From positions 22,897,263-22,961,262 of the forward strand of contig NC_084480.1 of NCBI RefSeq assembly GCF_030035675.1: a stretch of 64,000 nucleotides of DNA. The letters are read 5' to 3'. Within the stretch, counting starts at the first letter, position 1; every line of letters starts with the position of its first letter. Origin of the DNA: Rhineura floridana. Lineage: Eukaryota; Chordata; Lepidosauria; Squamata; Rhineuridae. The notes below the pieces were generated by a model. It did no database searches. It was given only the letters and a program-made list of their open reading frames with translations, and was not told the DNA's origin. Position numbers and translations under genes: made by a program. Below are positions 34,901-46,900 of the stretch, piece after piece.

Positions 34901-37900
34901 CAGTCTTGATCAGAAGGCACAGTTGATTGGGAGGTATAAAAAGGCCTAAATAAAATAAAATTAAATCACTCTTAAGTTTTCAAAATTCTTTTGTCCTACA
35001 AATGACCATGTAGCTGTGGAATGAATGTTCCAGTGTAAGCTTTGAACTACCGAGCTCTGAACAAAAAATATTTTGTAGTATCTCAAGGCTTATACTGAAC
35101 CAAAGTATCCCAAAGCTTTAGATAATGTCATAACTAAAGAAGCTACAATCTGTCTAAAGCAATAAAATATGCTTTAGGGATAACTGAAGATTTAAAGCCA
35201 TGGCCCATGATTACCTTTGTGACAAATTTCATTTCCCACATGCATCAGTGCAATACACAGAATTATCTTGGAATACATTCCATTTTTCCTGTTACAGGAA
35301 AGAAAATTAAAGCCATAAAAAGTGCAGATGCTGTAACGTGATATTAGACATCTAAACTGATTGGATAAGGGAGGCAAGCATGTTCTTTAATCAATATGTT
35401 CATAGAAGTTTTTCTTGTTGCAATGCCTCTTTCCAGTTGCAGACAGGATTAATGTCTACAGCTACATAACATCATATGAATGATAATCCCTTTCATTGTT
35501 AACAGAATAATCAAAGTCTATGTCCTGAATGTGCTTCTATTAATTTACTTGAACATTTACATTTTCTTGGACAAAAGATTTTACAGCAACTCTCCGTTCA
35601 GCAACTTAGTCTGCTCTCTTTAGTAAAGCTCTTTATTCAGCCGTATAGTAAAAGTGATTGCAACTTTTAAGTAATTAGCATGGATTGAAATCACTGCTTT
35701 GTGTAAACATCCAAATGTACTACAAAGCTTAGCTTCATTTAAGTATTGCTCTGTGCTGAAGTTATATTCAACATAAATGCTTCATGCTTTAAGCAAGCAT
35801 TAAGATACAACAATCTCAGCTGTTACCAGTTGTGTAAGATTTAAATTTGCAGAACATTGATCTGATCTGCCTCTTGAACCCTCCTAGAGTCCAGAACCTT
35901 ATGTGTAGAACATGGGTTGGGAACTATGATCCCCCAGATGTTGCTGGACTCCAGCTTCCATCAGCCCCAGCCAGCATAGTCAATATTCAGGGCCACAGGT
36001 TCAGAGGAAGCTCTGGCATAGCAAATAGGATTTAACTTTTTTTTTGGGGGGGGGGGCTCAAACCTGATTTAGCCACCAAGATCACTAGATGAAAAATTTC
36101 TCTTGGTCTCATTTACTCCACACTATTATTCCAAAGGTAGGTGTTTACTTGCCATAAGTACATATAGTTCAGGAACAATATTTGTTTCATACTTAACAGG
36201 AAATTCCCAAACTAAAAATATGTTCTAAGATTAAAATCAAGTACCTCATCTTCTTGTCAGCTACCAAGACTAAAACTTTGAAATATAACCACTTGAGATA
36301 AGGCAGTAAAAATGTAAATGTTATGGATCAAAAATCCCAGTAAGCAATGGGCCACTTTCTCTGTTCAAAAGGGAGGTGGACCAATCTCTTCTACTGGCTA
36401 CCTATGCCAGAAGTCTTTTCTAATGAAGAGATTGGGAAATATACAAATCTTGATATGAAAATTACATGGACAAGCAAGTCTTTTCCCTCTGGTGATGAGC
36501 GCAAAGGCGGGGATGTTTATTTGTTTTTGTTCTTGATCCACAAGACATTCTTTAATCTCAAGATGAAAATATTAAGATGAAGTTGCACAAAACCTTTCTT
36601 AATAAGTAGTCACTGAAAGGGCAGGCTTCTGATGTTAAGAAGGAAATTTAAATTACCTGTCCAGTATAAAGACTTGTCAAGAATATTAAAACGAAAGCTG
36701 TCCCCAGAAAACAAGGGTGAATATAGAAGTACATTCTATAATCTTTATTCTATAAAAGCTGACCTACTTAAGTACACTAAAGGAGACATCCTTGAACTAT
36801 TAATTCACTAATAGGCAAAAACCCTTGGGTTTAAGAACATACCTATAGTCAACAGATATCAAACTTTAAAAAGCAGGGAAATTGGGCAGCTATCGTGAAT
36901 GCACTATACCTGACCTCCTCTCTATTGTACTGCCCTACAATTAGCACGGAAGAATTTGGTAAGACGTGCCTCTGAACATACGGTGAGTGGTGGCAACACC
37001 TGCCACCTCCAAAGAATTACATTTTTGTATGTTTGTTGGTGTTCTCCTTACTTTGCTTCTTTTCTGTGTTACTACTGTTTCTACAGAGATTCTAAACTAG
37101 AAAATTGTATTTCTCTCACTATTCATCTCAGAAATCTGTGTCAAATTTATTTTTATTAATTTCAAAGCCTTTTTATTGGTCGATGTCATATGATGGTGAA
37201 GACAGCCTTTTTGTGTTTCAAACTGGAGGTTATGCTCTATTTCTATTTTGGGTGCATTAACAGTTGGATCTGAAACCACAGTTTGATGTAGAATCACACT
37301 GATTACACTATGTTGCTACTTAAGCAATGACTGTAGCTGTTGGAAAAACACAAACTTGGCCTGCCCAAGATGCATGTTTTCAGCCTGCTATGCTTAAACT
37401 ATTCCACTTAAGGAAAGGAGGGCATGGCCAACTAAAAACATAGAGCACACCTAGAATTTTGCTAGAATATATTTCACCTCCCACTGTTTTAACTTGTGCA
37501 AACTGAGAAGCTCATGTCCATTGGAGATTATTCTGCAGAACAGTCAGTGCCATTATTCCACAATTGTTTTGGGGGCTTTTTTAAATGTTTCAAAGTGTTG
37601 CTGTACTTCACATATTCACAGAAACAGAAGCAAAAGAGAATGGTTTACTATAGGAAGGAAATGGACTGCCTTCAAGTCAATTGCGATTTATGGCGACCCT
37701 ATGAATAGGGTTTCATGGTTTTACCATTACCTTCCTCTGAGGCTGAGAGGCAGTGACTGGCCCAAGGTCACCCAGTGAGCTTCATGGCTATGTGGGGATT
37801 CAAACCCTGGTCTCCCAGGGCGTAGTCCAACACCACACTGGCTCTCAATATACTATTTTAGTACTCAATACTATTATAATAGAGTAGGGCCCCACTCATA

Positions 37901-40900
37901 CAGCAGGTTACGTTCCAGGCCCCCGCCAAAAACCAAAAACTGCCAGAAAGTGGGGCCCTACTGTATTCCAGCTGACAGTGATCAGTTGTAGCGCGCGGCC
38001 TCCCCGCACTGATCAGCTCTAGCACACAAGCTCCCTGCACTACAGCTGATCGCACGCTACAGCTCATCAGCCAGAGCACAGGGAGCTCGCACACTACAGC
38101 TGATCGCTGTCATCTGGAGCTCCCCACACTACAGCTGATTGCCCCGCTGGCGCTGCCATATTAGCAGAATGCCGAAAAGCGGGGCCCTACTGTACTCAAT
38201 ATACTACTATACATTACTACAGGAAATGTCATAAAATTGCAAAGTAAATCAAACATATATAAAGTGACTACATGAACGATATCAACTGTTTTAATATTGT
38301 TGCTTCCTCCCTGCTAAAACAAGATCAGCACAGCACATTGTTTCTGTTATCTAGGCTGATTGCAGGTGTTGCTACCACTCACAATATGCTCAGAGGCACA
38401 TGTTACCAAATTCTTCCAAGCTGCACAGGAAGTGGACTGAACTGTGAAAGACCAACCCAAATTGTGTATGTAATTTGACAAATTTGTAGGGCAGTACAAT
38501 ATCTCAGACAGGTCAGGTCTGCTGCTCCCCCGGTGCATTCACCATAGCTGCCCAATTTCCCAGCTTTTAAAAGTTTGATAGAAATATCTGTTGGCTATAG
38601 GTAAGTTCTTAAACCGCAAGGTTTTTTGCCTATTAGTGAATTTCTCTGCTTTTTAATCCGGGAGGTAACAAATGGGATCCTGTGCAAGTTTGCTGAGAAC
38701 GGATTGATCATTTGCATGCTTATTGAATTTAGTGGGATTTATTCCCATGCAATCATAGCTAGGATAGCTAAAACTGACCATGGGAGAGGAGGAGGGGGAA
38801 GGGACAGTAGAGGGAAGGAGGAAGGGGAGAGAGGGGAGTAAGAGGAGAAGGAGGGAATTGGAAGGGGAGGAGGGAAGGGGGAGGGAATTGGAAGGGGAGG
38901 AGGGAAGGGGGAGGGAAGAGGCAATAGGGAGGTGATGGGAGGGAGGGGGAGGGGAGGGCAGGTTTGATTGTTTGCATGCTTATTGAGTTCAATGGGATTT
39001 ACTCCCGTGCAATCATGCTTGAAAATGAAATGGACTGCCTTCAACTCGATTCTGACTTATGGCGACCCTATGAACAGGGTTTTCATGGTAAGCGGTATTC
39101 AGAGGTGGTTTACCACTGCCTTCCTCTGAGGCTAAGGCAGTGACTGGCCCAAGGTCACCCAGTGAGCTTCATGGCTGTGTGGGGATTCAAACCCTGGTCT
39201 CCCAGGTCATAGTCCTAGGACAGGTAAAATTGGCCTAGGGGGAGGGGAAGGTGGAGGAGGGGGAAGGAGGGGACTGGAGGGGGAGATGGGGAGGGGATAG
39301 GAAGGAGGAGGGCAGGTTTGGTCATTTGTATGCTTTTTCAGTTCAGTGGGATTTACTCCTGTGCAATCATGCTTAGAATAGGTGAAACTGACCTAGGGGA
39401 GGAACAGAGAGGGGAGGAGAAGGGCAGAAAGGGGGAGGAAGGGGGAGGGAGGAGATTGGATGGGTGGGCACTGGGCAGAGGGGAAGATTGTGAACAGTAT
39501 CATTCTTTTTTCAGGGTTTCTACAGCAGGCACATGTAGCCTCGCACCCAAATTTAAACCAAAGCTATCCCTGGCCACATCCTCACCAGGCCTTTATTTCA
39601 CTTTGGACAGTCATGGCTTCTTTCAAAGAATACTGGGAAGTGTAGTTAGTGAAGGGTGCTGAGAGTTGCTAGGAGATGCCCTGTTTCCCTCACAGAGCTT
39701 CAATCAGAGTTGCTGACTGTTAAACCCCTCTGGCCACTGGAGCTCTATCAGGGGAATAGGAGTCTCCTCTCAGCACCCTTCACAAAGTACACTTTCCAGG
39801 ATCCTTTGGGGGAAGCCATGACTGTCTAAAGTGAAATAAATGTCTGGAGTGGATGTGGCCCCCTGATTAGCCAAGCCAAGCAGCTGTGAGTATGGCTTTT
39901 AGAACACTGACAGTTAGTTCTTACTGAGCATGCCTGACATTATCATTCAGTTCAATGTTAAATTTTTTAAATTAAAAATCAGCCAGGCATTTTTTTTAAC
40001 TTTTATAAACTGCAGAACATGAAGGTCAGACTATGGGGCAAGGTCAGTAATAGGATTACACATACTCTGTGAACATGGCTGATTTTTAATTAATTTCAAC
40101 AAATTATGAGAACTCTGACAGAAAAAAGTCCAACAGTGGTCTGGGTTTTCTCTCTCTCTCTTTTTACACCTTGAACTCTTGATTCTTGTGTATCACCATG
40201 AATATTGAGAGGATTGTTAACCAAGCGTTTCTGAGTTCAGGACTATAAGTTTTGTAAGGTTTTGTTTTGAAATGAGCTTATGGGAAGCATCAGAATGGCA
40301 TGAGGGTATTTTCAATTTAACATTGTAGAATGCGAAAAATCCATGCTGGCTATAGTATACAGCCACTCTTGAACATTTCTTACAGTATACAGCCCAAGAA
40401 CATTTCTTACAAAATATATTCTCTCCCCACTCCTCCCATTTTAAGAACTGAATACAGGGGAAACACAACAAGCTCGCAGCCATTCTGAGCCTAAGCTCCT
40501 TGCTGTGAGCAGCCTCCACCAATGCAGCTGTCAGAAAATAACTGCTTGGGTAGGTGCTCACCCTGTCCCCAGGAACGTGCGCCTGCACTTGGTCCTTCCC
40601 CTTTTGGAAGTAAGGGGCGAGCACCAGCTTCCTGGCTGAAGCTTTACAGTGGGGTAACCAACTTGGTGCCCTCTTTGAACTACTAATTCCAAGCATCCCT
40701 GACCATTGGTCATGCTGGCTGATGGGGGTTGGGAGTTCAGCAATATCTGGAGGGCACCAAGCCAGACACCCTTGGTTTAGAATGCTTCCTATGTGGAACT
40801 ATACAGAGGCCACAAACAGTAGCAGATGAGAACCACCTTTTGTTCAGCAAAGTAGGTGGGACTCATTCAGATGCTCTTCTATAACCATCAACCCCAAAGC

Positions 40901-43900
40901 CCTCTTTTTGCACCAGTGAAAGATATTCACAATGCTGCTGCCAAAACTGTTGGTTTTGCAGGCTCACATCTGGTACCTCTACTGCTGTGTCCCAGAGAAT
41001 TTACCTGATTTCAGTTTACCTAAACATGTGCTATTTAAATGGTAAACTCTACAATCTTACTGAAGCATGTTTGCTAGCATTTTAAGAGTGCCCTGGTAGT
41101 CTGTAATAACATACAACTCTATATTGTATAAAATGCTTAAACAGAAGAAATGATGAACAGAAAGAATATAGATAGAATGGAGTCATATAAAAATAAAAAG
41201 TTATGAAGCTTGATAGGCAGCATAAAAATACTTTCAAGTCAGGGCTAGTCAATGCAGTGCCCTCCAGATGATGTTGGACTACGACTCCCATCAACCCCAG
41301 CCAAACATCTGGAGAGCATCAGCTTGGCTACCCCTCCTTTAAGTATATATATAAAAAATTAGCAAGTCTAGCAAAAATTCTTATACCCATAGATAAAACT
41401 TTATGGAGTGACTTTATGGAAGATGTATCTCTTGATTTCATTGCCCTATTTTTTCTGCAGTTCATTCAAAATTCCTCAATCCGGTTCTTGAGGGGGAGAG
41501 GTAGTCAGTTTGAAATGCAGAAAATCTATTTTCTGTTCACTTCTTGCAATAAGGTGACCTTGTGGCAGTATTCACCTTGGCAGCTTCTAAAGGGGAAGTA
41601 CTTCCACTGCCCTCAGAAGCTAATGAGGGTGGTGTCCCAGGAGAGGGCATTTTCTGTTGCAGCCCCTAAGCTGTGGAACTCCCTCCTTAAGAGGTGCATC
41701 TGGCAACTTAGCTATACAGCATATGGCAAACTATGAAGATATACCTTTTTACCCTTGCCTTTGATACTTTAAATGTATATTTTTAGGACCCACCCTATTT
41801 TTTGTGATGCTGTGCTTTTAGTTGCTTTTAATGAGGTATTTTAAACAACTGTAACCCGCCCAGGGACCTCAGAGTGTAAGACAGGTAATAAATTAAAATA
41901 ATAATAGTAATTTCCTACCTTCTCAGTATATGATAAATAAGCTAGATTTTATTGCTATTGTGCATATTTTGTTTTAGCATAATTACTACTTTCTTTCTTC
42001 TCTGGTGACTCATGGTTGCAACAACAAAGATTAACTGACCAAAGATAACATTTAGCTGTTTCTCAAGTATGTTATGAAGAGTAAGGAAATTGATGTCACC
42101 CTGTTTATCTATATAGTTCCCACCAGAACATCAGTTCTGTATCTACCCCAGACAATATGAAACCTGAAGCAGAAACAAACTGGGGTTGTTATATCCTTCC
42201 GCACATGTGTGTGTGTGTTCATTCTCTTACTTCATTTCATTGACTTGTCTCAGAACCTCCTCTTGAGTTCTCACGACATTCTCAAGCCCTTGTTGGGAGA
42301 CCTTAAGTGTGAAAAAGAAAAGACACAAACCCAAGAGCGTTAGTGAAGAACAACATGGAGAATGGAGTCACATATTGTCAGCAGTGCACTTTGCTACCTG
42401 CCCTTGCTGGCCTGGGACACCAGCTCCTCTTTTGGAAATCTCTTCTGTCACCGCAGAGACATATCTCCTCTGCTCATCCAGAATCATGTCCAACTGTCTG
42501 TTGAGTTGCTTTATTTCAAGATGAATCCGATTTTGGCCTTCAAAGATTTGCCTAAGCTCACGATCGCTCACTGTCTCGTAGAGATCATCCGCTTAATAAA
42601 GAAACAAACAAACAAACAGAAAGGTCATTCTAGTTATACATTATCAAAGGGTCACAACTACAGCTATCACTTTCCCTTTCAAACCATTTCCAAAGAATTT
42701 TTCTCTACCCAAGTACTAGATAGAATTCCTAGTATTCCAATAGTATTTTACACATTTTCTTCCCACTTCATAAGAATAACTACTATTTAGAAGGCAAGGT
42801 GGAGAGGACACACCGAATGGGATGTTTTCCCAACAGCAAAGAAGTTTCTTCCAAATTTTTAATATTATATAGCACTCCAAAAAACCATTAGCCATATACG
42901 TTGGACAAGAGAGGGAATAAAACCACCTACTGGGGCAAGGGATGCCACAGGGACACGATCAACTCTATCTGGACTCCAAATGAAGGAAATATGCAAAATT
43001 TTGTTCACTGCAAAATGAAGCAATGTAACTGGACACCTCTTCAAATTTCATACAGCTCCATGTGTGATAACTCTGGAGCTACAGCAATTTCAACCCAATT
43101 TTCATGCAGACAATGGCCTGGTCTGTAAATCACATTAAATCATAGTTAAAATCATTTAAAGTAAATTAAATCATAAGTCATAATCAACTTGAAGGCACAT
43201 AACAAAAAAAAATTAAATCACAGGGACGTTATTCTTCTCTGCTGTTCTCCAAATCCAGCTTGTGGCTTGTTCCCTCCAAACCAACCATGAGTGGAAGCCA
43301 AGGTTTGTTCTTGGCTTCTGCTCATGGTCGGTCTGGAGAGAAACAAGCATCAAACCCAGATTAGATGACACACGCCAGTCTATGGCTTGCTTCCTAGCAG
43401 CAGCAGAAGTGAAATTAAGTGCCCGAGATTTCACCAGCACACTGCTTGTTCACATTAAACCATAGTTTACTTTAACTATGGTTTACTGTGATGTGTGAAC
43501 CAAGCCACTATAGCAGAGAATCATGTTTTTTTAAAAAACAAATCAAGATTAATGCATCACTAAGAAGGCAAATGCTGAACTTGAGTCATGCCTCTTCCCC
43601 CATCAAACCAGCCACTTACTAGGCTGCCCTTGCATGTCAGGATGCTCCTTCTGAAACTCCTCCTTCTTTTTGTCCAGCTCTTGTTGGAAATGCTGAAACT
43701 CTTCTTGGTATTTCTCTTTATCCTTTTCAGGAATTTCGGTATCAGGGGGAGGCTATAAAATCAAGTTAAGAGAAAATTATTTAGAATGACATCCTAAATA
43801 ATTTCTGGCAAGATGTTTGGTACTTTGCTCTCCGAGCTACACACCCCTACCACTGATTGCCAGAAAAGTCAGTGTCTGTTCACATGTTTTTCTTATAAAC

Positions 43901-46900
43901 TAAGAAATCTCCAACATATCACTTCCCTCTGGTTTGTTCTCACATGCTAATACACAACCATGGATTAATCAGCAATCCACACAAATGCACTTACCATCAT
44001 TTAATCATGCCAATTGTGTGGACAGAAGGCGCATGTAGGAGACCATATCCTTAAAACACTGCATCATATCAGTTCAGAGCAGGTGCCACACCCAGTTTTG
44101 CATCCCGTTCTCATGAGCATTGCTCTGGGCAAGCAATTCCATCCCAACTACAAAGGACTCTATGCATGCATTAGAGCTCTGGATTCGTGCAACTGTGTTT
44201 TTCAAACCTCCCAAAGTGTGTGTTTTTGTCCAGGCCAAATCAAAACTCTAGAAACCTTGGGAAAAGGATTTCCAAACCAGCATGCCACCAGCTATTACTT
44301 GGAATCCATCATATTCATGAATATGATATTTAAGTCTTGTCGTCAGTGACATGCAACTAAAAAATTATGGACAGCTTCCCAATTCATTAAAGCTTAAGGA
44401 CATCCATCTTAAAGAACCAATGTGAAAGTGACTTCCCAACTAAAATATGTCACCTTTACAGCAATGCTTTCCTCCTTACCCAAAGATTCAGCATCAATGA
44501 CTGAAAGTAAAATTTAAAGTAATACATTAGAATTGAACCACAAATAGGCAAATAAAGCCTACTGCAAGGAGATGGCTCTCAAAATCCCAACTTATGTTTT
44601 TTAAAAAAGCATCCCCAGTTGCAAACAAAACATTCAACTTTTGTTCCTTTAAATATTGGGAAATGATCACTCTGCACACTGAGTGAAGTATTATCCACTG
44701 CTGGCATGAAACGGAAAAACTCACTTCCCACAAAGCCCCCCTGAGCACGCACACACACATCTCATGGGATGGAGTTTTTATTGTCCAAGGATACCTACCG
44801 CTACTTTGCCAGGCTCTGTCAACTGGAAAGTCAGGAAAGATAAGACATCATGGTCATCTGGACAAAAAAAAAAAGCACCCCAAACATATTAGCTCCAATT
44901 GTTCCAGCACAGTAGAATGAAGTCAATATAAAGGAAAGTCCTTCCTTCATCGGACCCATGGCACATCCAGCAGCACTGCACATTCAGACTGCTGGGATGC
45001 ATGTGCATATATGTATTGAGGGCTTCAGCATCAGCATTTGGCATGGTGGAGTAAGTGCTAGAGCCCCATGGTGGAGTATACCACCACTGTATTTTTAAAA
45101 AATACTTTAAAGACCCAACAGTAAGCAGGGAAGTGGTGGCCCAGGCCGCTACATTTAGGGTAGAGGCCCAGAGGCACTGGGGGAAGAGGGAAAGCCACCC
45201 AGCCCAGAGCTTCTCCACTCAATACTGGGCCCAACCTTAAAAGATGGCATGGATGGCAGGTGCCATCTGGTTGTGTGGACAGGGAAGCAGGCCCTCTCAA
45301 ATCTGGTGCCAGGTTTGTGTATAACCACCACACTTACCACAACTGCTGCAGACACCAGTACAGGGTCAGCAAGCACAGTGCCCTCTGGATTTTCTTGGAC
45401 TACAGCTCTTAGAATCCTTAGCTGGTGGCCATGCTGACTAGAGTTAGTGGGAGTTATAGTTCACAGAACATCTGGAGGGAACCACCTGCACTACTGCAAT
45501 ACATCAACCTCAGTGACCATGGCCAATGGTCAGGCACAAAGAGAGTGGTAGTCCAATGACATCTGGAGGACCATGGGTTCTCCACCCACGTCAAGCACAC
45601 CATGGAGCATGACAGTGCTTCCCTATGATGCATGCCCTACATCACTGGGAGTATGAGTACATATTCCAATCGTGGGAGAAAGGGCAATCATGTAGGCATT
45701 TCTGGTTTGAATACTCACATATTGCACCCAGTAGCATAGAATCACACACCACTGAGTGAGGGGAGAAAAGTGGGAGTAGAGCCTTTCACATCTACAACCT
45801 ATGCCCCTTCCATGAGGGAGAAAGTTTAGGACTTGGGGGGGAAAAAACTCTGCATAAACTGGTCATGTGAATTTGTCCCCGGCTACATTGGGCAAGGGTG
45901 ACAGAGAAGTTTGACAGAACTATACAGCTTTAATAAATTATAAATGAAGTTTCTAGATTTGCTAGGTGCTACCATCCAGTGGGAAGACAGACCCAGTCCT
46001 CAGAGTAGGTGATTTTAAGTATGCATTCACTGCACATTTAAAAAGGGCAGTGTGGTATAATTGTTAGAATGTTGGATTAAGACTTGAAGGACCAAGGTTC
46101 AAATCCCCACTCAGCCATGAAGCTAGCTGGGTGACCTTGGGCCTTACCTCACAGCGTTGTTGTGAGAATAAGATGGGGAGGGAGAGAAGCATGTACCTTA
46201 CCTTGAGCTCCTGAGACAGAAAAGTAATTCACTAATAGGCAAAAAAAACCCTTGCGGTTTAAGAACGTACCTACAGCCAACAGATATTTCTATCAAACTT
46301 TAAAAAGCAAGGAAATTGGGCAGTTATATGAATGCACCAGGGGAGCAGGAGACCTGACCTCCTCTCTGACATATTGTACTGCCCTACAAATTTGTCAAAA
46401 TGCAAACACAATTTGGGTTAATAACAGTAACAAGTCCAACAGGGGTCTGGATTTTCCCCCACTCATTTTACATTTTGACCTCTCAATTCTCTGAGCGTTT
46501 TGTGTATCGCCATGAAAACTTAGAGAGTTGTTAAGGAAGCATTTCTGAGTTCAGGACTGTAATATTTGTGAGGTTTTGTTTTGAAATGAGCTTATGGGAA
46601 GCAGTAGAAAGGCATGGGGGTATTTTTAATTTAACATGCGGAATGCAAAAAATCCATGCTTGCTATAGTATACAGCCACTCTTGTGGCTGTATAATAAAT
46701 TAATATTTAATAAATAAAAGCTAAACAAACTCTTGGGCATGCAGAACTTATTGTGTTTTGGATCCCCGCCACGGTGTTAATTCCAGTAGTTCAGTCCATG
46801 TTTAACCAGCACAGCCATTGGCTGAAATAATAACACTATGGCTGGGATCCAAAGCACAACTAGTCCTGCATACATAAGAAAGTTTTCGGATTGCCATTTC

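Larger units (their letters stand above)
33956..42230 (-). other. LMAN1 intron 10 (8.3 kb)
   Basis: The largest intron and the most repeat-loaded. It holds hAT-type MITE remnants, two Sauria SINEs, purine-rich minisatellites, a 300-bp fold-back element, three pieces of a mosaic repeat family and an L2 tail (each listed separately). About 35000-35900 and 36060-36770 show no recognisable feature. Confidence 0.8.

Noticed and set aside
38739-39044. Proline-rich 101-codon frame on the minus strand
   Set aside because: A translation of the polypurine/polypyrimidine minisatellite; low complexity, no gene evidence.
38712-39372. Regularly spaced repeats resembling an array
   Set aside because: Three degenerate units with low-complexity spacers in a vertebrate intron; not a CRISPR.
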